Origin: Dehalococcoidia bacterium
GTDB taxonomy: Bacteria > Chloroflexota > Dehalococcoidia > GIF9 > AB-539-J10
NCBI GenBank assembly: GCA_003562555.1
Contig: PWUO01000122.1
Location: 1-9,479 of the forward strand
DNA length: 9,479 bases
Reading direction: 5' to 3'
Shown: in pieces, positions 4,782-9,479 of the stretch
Numbering within the stretch: the first letter of the stretch is position 1
How the letters are laid out: each line of letters opens with the position of its first letter
Translations under genes and position numbers: made by a program
The notes under the pieces: generated by a model
Told to the model about the DNA's origin: nothing
The model's input: the letters and a program-made list of their open reading frames with translations, nothing else
Database searches by the model: none

Positions 4782-7066
4782 TGCTGCCATCTGCGTTTGT
4801 GCACCAGCTTATCAGCGCCCCTGATTACCAGGGGGAACTGGTACATCTAGAGCGGATTCCTGCCTCGGAGCCTGTCTATGGCACTCTGGGGCACGAGCTT
4901 GCACCTGCACTGGCGAAGCGGATTCGGTCAGCCGGCATCAGTGATCTCTATCGCCACCAGGCGAAGGCTGTGGACCTTCTGCTGGACGGAGTTCATGTAG
5001 TCGTCAATTCTCCGAGCGCCAGCGGCAAGAGTCTCTGCTATCAGCTTGCGACGCTGCATGATCTGGTCGAGAACAGGAACGCCACTGCGCTTTACCTCTT
5101 CCCCACCAAGGCGCTCGCGCAGGACCAGCTGCGCAGCATGCGTGGACTGGCGAGCCCCCGTTTGTTACCCGTGTCGGCGATCGAGACGTTTGACGGTGAT
5201 ACGCCCGTGGAATCACGCTCCGTCATACGAAAGCGCGCTCGTATCGTGCTCACCAATCCAGACATGCTGCATCTTGGTGTGCTGCCTAATCATTCATTAT
5301 GGTCGCGCTACCTGCATGGCCTCAAGTATGTGGTACTGGATGAATCCCACGTGTACCGCGGCATCCTCGGCTCGCACGTAGCGAACATAATTCGACGCCT
5401 GAGAAGAGTCTGCCTGATTTACGGAAGCGATCCGGTGTTCATCTGTTGCTCTGCCACTATAGCGAATGCACAGGAACACGCAGGACGGTTGTGTGGTGTG
5501 CAGTTCGAGCTTGTCGAAGGAGGAGATGGGCCTCATGGCGAAAAGTACTTCGCGCTGTGGAATCCCGCCCTCACGGATCCGCAGCGTGGTTTGCGGCGCA
5601 GTCACAACAGTGAGGCGAGTTCGTTCCTCTGCAAATTGGTTGCAAGAGGGGTGCGCAGCCTCGTCTTCGCACGTACGCGCCGGCTTGCCGAACTCATCTA
5701 CATCTATGCACGGCAGCGCCTGCCGGACGAACTTGCGTCGCGCATACGACCCTATCGCGCGGGCTACCTGGCGCAGGACCGTCGTGAGATCGAGCGACGC
5801 TTTGCCACGGGGGAACTCGATGGACTGGTGGCGACGAGCGCCATGGAGCTGGGAGTAGATGTCGGAGACCTCGATGCCACTGTGCTTGCTGGCTATCCAG
5901 GCAACATGGCCAGTGCGTGGCAGCAGGCTGGCAGGAGTGGTCGTGGAGGGAATCCCTCTCTGAGCATTCTGGTGGCTCAGGACAACCCGCTCGACCAGTA
6001 TCTCATGCGCAACCCTACCTTCTTCTTCGCCCGTCGGTTTGAAAGAGCGCTCATTAATCCGGGGAATCCGCATGTGTTGGAGCCTCACCTGTTGTGCGCC
6101 GCGTGGGAAAGGCCGCTCATGGGTGAAGAGGTGGAGGCTATCGACGAACTGGCACCGGGTGCAGTGGAGCGGCTGCTGTCCAGGGGGCTGCTGCGTGAAC
6201 GGCGAGGAAGAATCTATCCGGATACAGGACTGGACTACCCGGCGCTACAGGTGAACATCCGGTCGGTCGGAGCGTCGTACCAGGTGATGGATCAGTCGCG
6301 CGGCGTGCTGCTGGAAACCGTAGATGGGGCAGTGGCGCTCTCGCAGCTGCATCCCGGAGCCGTGTACCTGCACCAGGGAGATGCATATGTAGTGCGGGAC
6401 CTGGACTTGCGCGCCAGGATAGCATGGTCGGAGCCGCAGGAGGTGGACTACTACACGGTGGCCCGTGAGCTTAGCGACATTCGAGTCACCTCGGTCGAAG
6501 GTGAGAAGCGATACGGCCAGGCAACCGTGCGACTCGGCACTGTTCAGGTGACGACGCATGTGGTGGCGTTTCGTAAGCGACGCCAGTATACGGAGGAATC
6601 GCTCGGAGAAGTACCACTGGATCTGCCGGAGACGACCTTTTCGACGAAAGCGTTCTGGTTCGATGTTCCCACGGGCGCGATCGAACGTGTGTCGACGCGC
6701 GGCGCGAGCCTCGACGGCGCCCTGCATGCGTGTGAGCATGCGTCGATCGGCGTGCTACCTCTGTTTGCGTTGTGCGACAGGAACGATATTGGTGGCGTGT
6801 CGACACCTCATGACATCGACACCGGCGTTCCGCAAGTGTACGTGTATGACGCGTATCCCGGCGGCGTTGGTATCGCGGAGATGGGTTTCTCAATGGTTGG
6901 CGGACTCTGGCGGGCGACGCTTACCCTCGTCCGCGAGTGTCCGTGTGCCGATGGCTGTCCCAGCTGTATTCAGTCGCCGAAATGCGGTAATAACAACGAG
7001 CCGCTGGACAAGCAGGGAGCCGTCGACATGCTTGAATGGTTCTGCGATTTGGGGACGGGAGACTGA
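4781..7066 (+). CDS. mrfA: MrfA/YprA-type DEAD-box helicase with DUF1998 cysteine cluster
   Basis: A 761-residue superfamily 2 DNA helicase of the MrfA (YprA) type, related to Hrq1. In Bacillus MrfA translocates 3' to 5' on DNA and acts in repair of mitomycin C damage. N-terminal RecA lobe: LYRHQ (56-60), Walker A SPSASGKS (77-84), PTKALAQDQ (108-116), TNPD (158-161), DESH Walker B (187-190) and SAT (224-226). Second lobe: SLVFARTRR (293-301), ATSAMELGVDVG (351-362) and QQAGRSGRGG (381-390). The C-terminal MrfA/DUF1998 region includes HACEHASIG (649-657), CDRNDIGG (665-672) and YDAYPGGVGIAE (689-700). It ends in a cysteine cluster at C720, C722, C726, C729 and C735 that should bind metal. The ATG overlaps the DUF503 stop by one base. 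No exonuclease partner (MrfB) is adjacent, unlike in Bacillus. All helicase motifs look intact. Confidence 0.9.
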   Translation: MLPSAFVHQLISAPDYQGELVHLERIPASEPVYGTLGHELAPALAKRIRSAGISDLYRHQAKAVDLLLDGVHVVVNSPSASGKSLCYQLATLHDLVENRNATALYLFPTKALAQDQLRSMRGLASPRLLPVSAIETFDGDTPVESRSVIRKRARIVLTNPDMLHLGVLPNHSLWSRYLHGLKYVVLDESHVYRGILGSHVANIIRRLRRVCLIYGSDPVFICCSATIANAQEHAGRLCGVQFELVEGGDGPHGEKYFALWNPALTDPQRGLRRSHNSEASSFLCKLVARGVRSLVFARTRRLAELIYIYARQRLPDELASRIRPYRAGYLAQDRREIERRFATGELDGLVATSAMELGVDVGDLDATVLAGYPGNMASAWQQAGRSGRGGNPSLSILVAQDNPLDQYLMRNPTFFFARRFERALINPGNPHVLEPHLLCAAWERPLMGEEVEAIDELAPGAVERLLSRGLLRERRGRIYPDTGLDYPALQVNIRSVGASYQVMDQSRGVLLETVDGAVALSQLHPGAVYLHQGDAYVVRDLDLRARIAWSEPQEVDYYTVARELSDIRVTSVEGEKRYGQATVRLGTVQVTTHVVAFRKRRQYTEESLGEVPLDLPETTFSTKAFWFDVPTGAIERVSTRGASLDGALHACEHASIGVLPLFALCDRNDIGGVSTPHDIDTGVPQVYVYDAYPGGVGIAEMGFSMVGGLWRATLTLVRECPCADGCPSCIQSPKCGNNNEPLDKQGAVDMLEWFCDLGTGD

Positions 7067-7154
7067 CGCCTCGGGCGCGGCGACGGTGTCCAAAGTCTTC
7101 GGAGTAGGCCTATTTCCGCGTCGGCCGTTCTCAATCGGCGAGTTCGTGAAGTTG

Positions 7155-7163
7155 TGCTAGGAT
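7155..7163 (+). promoter_or_regulatory. Extended -10 promoter for lgt
   Basis: TG-C-TAGGAT at 7155-7163 matches an extended -10 element. No good -35 box is found at 16-18 bases, which extended -10 promoters can tolerate. It lies in the 151-bp gap after the helicase stop and would give a leader of about 48 bases to the lgt ATG at 7218. I see no convincing terminator in this gap. Confidence 0.4.
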
Positions 7164-7217
7164 TACGACTGGCCGGTTCGTACCCCGAAGCGAATCAAGG
7201 CGGACCGGATTTCGCAT

Positions 7218-8027
7218 ATGATCATTGCTGACTGGAATCCCGTTGCATTCACTCTTGGCGACCTCACCGTGCGCTGGTATGGCATCATGGTGTCGCTCGC
7301 AGTACTCACCATTTTCCTCGTCATGCATCGTGAGTCACGTCGCCTGGGTATCTCGGAGGAGATGCTCTTCAGCCTGTTCCTCTGGGGCCTGATCGGTGGC
7401 CTGGTGATGTCCAGGGTGGTCCACGTGGTCGACCATATGATTGCGAACCCCGGGCAGCCGATCAACTGGTTCGGATTCGACGGACTGGGGTTGTACGGCG
7501 CGATCCTTGGCGTACCCCTTGCCGCGTTCATCTATACACGAGTGGCGCGGATCCCCTGGTCGCGCATGGCACGGGTCGGTGACGCGGTCGCCATCGCCGC
7601 ACCTCTCGGACAGGCGATCGGCCGGATTGGCTGCTTCATCAATGGCTGTTGTCATGGCGGGCCAACGTCGCTGCCCTGGGCGGTTGTCTACAGGCATCCC
7701 CTGAGTTTCGCCGAGATACAGGGCGTACCTGTGCATCCCGCGCAGCTATACCTGGTGTTGTGGAACCTGGTGGTGTTCGGTGTGGTGTTCTTCATGCGGA
7801 AGCGCAGCAAGCCGGACGGGGCTTCGTTCCTCACCTACCTGATCCTGTACGCGGTGGGCGATTTCGCGGTGCGGTATTTCAGGACGAATGTGCCCTACGC
7901 ACTCGGACTGCAACAGGCACAGGTATTTGGGCTGATTATCATAGTGGTTTGTGTGCCGATCCTGGTGATGAAGTGGCGCCGCTACCTGGCGGCCTCCCGG
8001 GCTGAGACCGCGTCAGTCGACAATTGA
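7218..8027 (+). CDS. lgt: Prolipoprotein diacylglyceryl transferase
   Basis: Lgt transfers diacylglycerol from phosphatidylglycerol to the lipobox cysteine of prolipoproteins, the first step in lipoprotein maturation at the cytoplasmic membrane. The 269 residues form a multi-pass membrane protein, with hydrophobic segments near 22-36, 50-72, 90-107, 122-135, 176-193, 203-217 and 236-252. The Lgt signature is GRIGCFINGCCHG at 135-147, the Cys-rich subtype; VRWYGIM (18-24), GLGLYGAILG (89-98), HPAQLY (173-178) and GLQQAQVFGL (230-239) also fit. Compared with E. coli Lgt, Tyr26, Arg143, Gly154 and Tyr235 have counterparts (Y21, R136, G147, Y211), but His103 is Tyr93, Asn146 is Cys139, Glu151 is Cys144, and the Arg239/Glu243 pair is Asp215/Arg219. 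The ATG at 7218 fits the family N-terminus; an AAGGCGG lies rather far upstream (about 14 bases). Its last 15 bases overlap the convergent recJ. Confidence 0.9.
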   Translation: MIIADWNPVAFTLGDLTVRWYGIMVSLAVLTIFLVMHRESRRLGISEEMLFSLFLWGLIGGLVMSRVVHVVDHMIANPGQPINWFGFDGLGLYGAILGVPLAAFIYTRVARIPWSRMARVGDAVAIAAPLGQAIGRIGCFINGCCHGGPTSLPWAVVYRHPLSFAEIQGVPVHPAQLYLVLWNLVVFGVVFFMRKRSKPDGASFLTYLILYAVGDFAVRYFRTNVPYALGLQQAQVFGLIIIVVCVPILVMKWRRYLAASRAETASVDN

Positions 8028-9479
8028 CGGCTCCAGGTCCAGGATATGGGCCTGCAGCACCTCTTCGTTGTTCCAGCGGCGGAGCCGCAGGTTGTAGGCC
8101 ACGTCGATAAGTGGGGGAATATCGTCCGGGCCACGCAGCGTCCGGAAGTCCACCGCGTCGTAGATTACTCCATCCTGCCTCAGTCTCAGGCTGGTCCACT
8201 TCTCGTGATTGCGGAAGCTGCGGCACTCGACCACTTCGACGCCACGGCTCAGGAAGACCGGCTCCGGGTTCTGCTGTCCAAATGGCTCCAGGACGCGCAA
8301 CGCCTGGAATGTGGTGCCACTGAGCGCCTTCAGTCGTACCTCCGCATCGATATCGAGGCGAGGATGAAGATCAAGGCCGTCCAACTGTCGTGTGGCGAGA
8401 TCGACCATGCGCTCCTCGAGTGCCGGAAGGTTCTCGCGTGTAACGGCAAATCCTGCCGCCATCGGGTGTCCACCGAAGCTTGTGAGCAGGTCGCCACAGG
8501 ACTCCAGTGCCCTGGCGACGTCAAACTCGGGAATGCTGCGTGAACTGCCACGGCATACGTCATCGCCCTCGGTGACCACTACTGCTGGCCGATAGTATTC
8601 CTTCGAGATCTTCCCCGCCACCAGTCCGATGACACCCTCCGGGTACGATGCATCCGAGGCGAATAGCAGGGGACGGTCAGAATATGCCGCCAGCTTAGCT
8701 GCGACGTGTTCGTATACCTCCATCGTCAGTTGCTGTCGCTGGCTGTTGATGACATCAAGTTCAGATGCCAGGCGCTCGCCTTCCTCCGGCGAGGTCGTCT
8801 CGAGCAGTCGAAGACTCATCGCCGCGTCATCGATGCGGCCGGACGAGTTGATTCGGGGTCCCAGCGCCCACGAGATGTCGCCCGAGGTAATGCTGCCGGG
8901 GGTGAGGCCGCACACACGTATCAGTGCCTGCAGTCCAGGTCGCCCGGTGTTGTTGAGGACCTGCAGACCCTTCTGTACGAAGCGCCTGTTCTCTCCGGTC
9001 AGTGCGACCATATCGGCCACGGTGCCGAGGGCCACCAGTTCGAGCAACTCGTTCAGTCGGGCTGCATCGTTGCGTCCGTGATACACAGCCTGCATCAGCT
9101 TGAATGCGATACCCACACCTGCGAACTCGGTGTACTGGTACCGGTTGTCGTTGCGCTTCGCGTTCACCACGGCGACTGCCCTGGGAAGGCGTGCCAGCGG
9201 CACGTGGTGGTCTGTGATCACGAGGTCCACGCCCATTGCGGCCGCCTTGTCCGCCTCGCCGAGGTCCGATATGCCGCAGTCGCAGGTGATCACCAGGGTG
9301 GCGCCCTGGTCACGCAGCCATTCGATCCCTGCTGCATGAAGTCCGTGACCCTGTGTGAACCGATTTGGGATGTGCGCTACTGTCCGTGCTCCCAGCCATG
9401 TGAGTGCCTCGCGGATGACGAGGGTTGCGGTGACGCCGTCGACATCGAAATCGCCGAACACACCGATCGTCTCACCCTG
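8013..9479 (-). CDS. recJ: Single-stranded-DNA-specific exonuclease RecJ (5' end missing)
   Basis: RecJ degrades single-stranded DNA 5' to 3' in recombination and repair. 488 residues are visible and the frame runs off the window edge, so roughly 70-90 N-terminal residues are outside. The GTG at 9461 is an internal valine, since the upstream codons continue the conserved GETIGVFGDFDVDG. Visible parts: DHH motif I DFDVDG (10-15), IPNRFTQGHGL (37-47), CDCG (66-69), DHH (90-92), TVADMV (153-158) and NSSGRIDDA (211-219). The DHHA1 domain includes GVIGLVAGKISKEYY (282-296), CRGSSRSI (309-316) and GGHPMAAGF (336-344). The OB-fold C-terminal part (about 375-480) includes EPFGQQNPEPVF (398-409). All visible catalytic acids are kept. 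Its stop overlaps the convergent lgt by 15 bp. Confidence 0.95.
   Translation of the reverse strand, partial: QGETIGVFGDFDVDGVTATLVIREALTWLGARTVAHIPNRFTQGHGLHAAGIEWLRDQGATLVITCDCGISDLGEADKAAAMGVDLVITDHHVPLARLPRAVAVVNAKRNDNRYQYTEFAGVGIAFKLMQAVYHGRNDAARLNELLELVALGTVADMVALTGENRRFVQKGLQVLNNTGRPGLQALIRVCGLTPGSITSGDISWALGPRINSSGRIDDAAMSLRLLETTSPEEGERLASELDVINSQRQQLTMEVYEHVAAKLAAYSDRPLLFASDASYPEGVIGLVAGKISKEYYRPAVVVTEGDDVCRGSSRSIPEFDVARALESCGDLLTSFGGHPMAAGFAVTRENLPALEERMVDLATRQLDGLDLHPRLDIDAEVRLKALSGTTFQALRVLEPFGQQNPEPVFLSRGVEVVECRSFRNHEKWTSLRLRQDGVIYDAVDFRTLRGPDDIPPLIDVAYNLRLRRWNNEEVLQAHILDLEPSIVD

Noticed and set aside
5297..6088. 263-codon minus-strand open frame opposite the helicase
   Set aside because: It lies antisense to intact helicase motifs and its translation shows no family features; a shadow of GC-rich coding sequence.
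7171..7200. tRNA 3' end suggested by GGTTCGTACC
   Set aside because: No matching acceptor, D or anticodon arms can be formed around it.

Overview
The window is ordinary-looking bacterial chromosome, densely coded and moderately GC-rich by eye. It holds nine largely housekeeping or salvage genes and one small toxin-antitoxin locus. The Cys-rich Lgt signature, the FmdB zinc ribbon, the DUF503 protein and the MtnA and KdgK types together suggest an uncultured Chloroflexota, perhaps Dehalococcoidia. This is an inference from protein style; there is no rRNA or other marker here to confirm it.

Left end (1-2006): The 3' part of a 2-keto-3-deoxygluconate kinase gene on the + strand runs tail to tail into a minus-strand toxin-antitoxin operon made of a Phd/YefM antitoxin and a PIN-domain protein. 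A 14-bp hairpin lies just past the kinase stop, inside the last codons of the PIN gene. The antitoxin has a strong promoter, a strong ribosome binding site and two 17-bp palindromes that look like autoregulatory operators. The PIN protein has lost nearly all its catalytic acidic residues. The roughly 300 bp upstream (1704-2006) have no credible gene but carry several nested or interlocked inverted repeats.

Middle (2007-4781): Three minus-strand genes form a tight operon: mtnA (methionine salvage), a small FmdB-type zinc ribbon that starts with TTG one base after the mtnA stop, and an unrecognised 195-residue all-helical protein. mtnA diverges from a + strand operon at an intergenic region of about 55 bp, where the two candidate -10 boxes overlap almost completely. 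The + operon starts with a C_GCAxxG_C_C putative redox protein, followed by a DUF503 protein and a large MrfA/YprA-type helicase with a C-terminal cysteine cluster. The last two genes overlap by one base.

Right end (7067-9479): After about 150 bp with an extended -10 promoter comes lgt (prolipoprotein diacylglyceryl transferase). It converges on and overlaps by 15 bp the 3' end of recJ (single-strand-specific exonuclease), whose 5' end lies outside the window.

I see no phage, transposon, CRISPR array, tRNA or rRNA, and no clearly new multi-gene system. The points most worth a second look are the catalytically stripped PIN protein beside an intact, apparently well-regulated antitoxin, the structured gap at 1719-1966, the symmetric divergent promoter near 3870, and an Lgt with several key residues changed.
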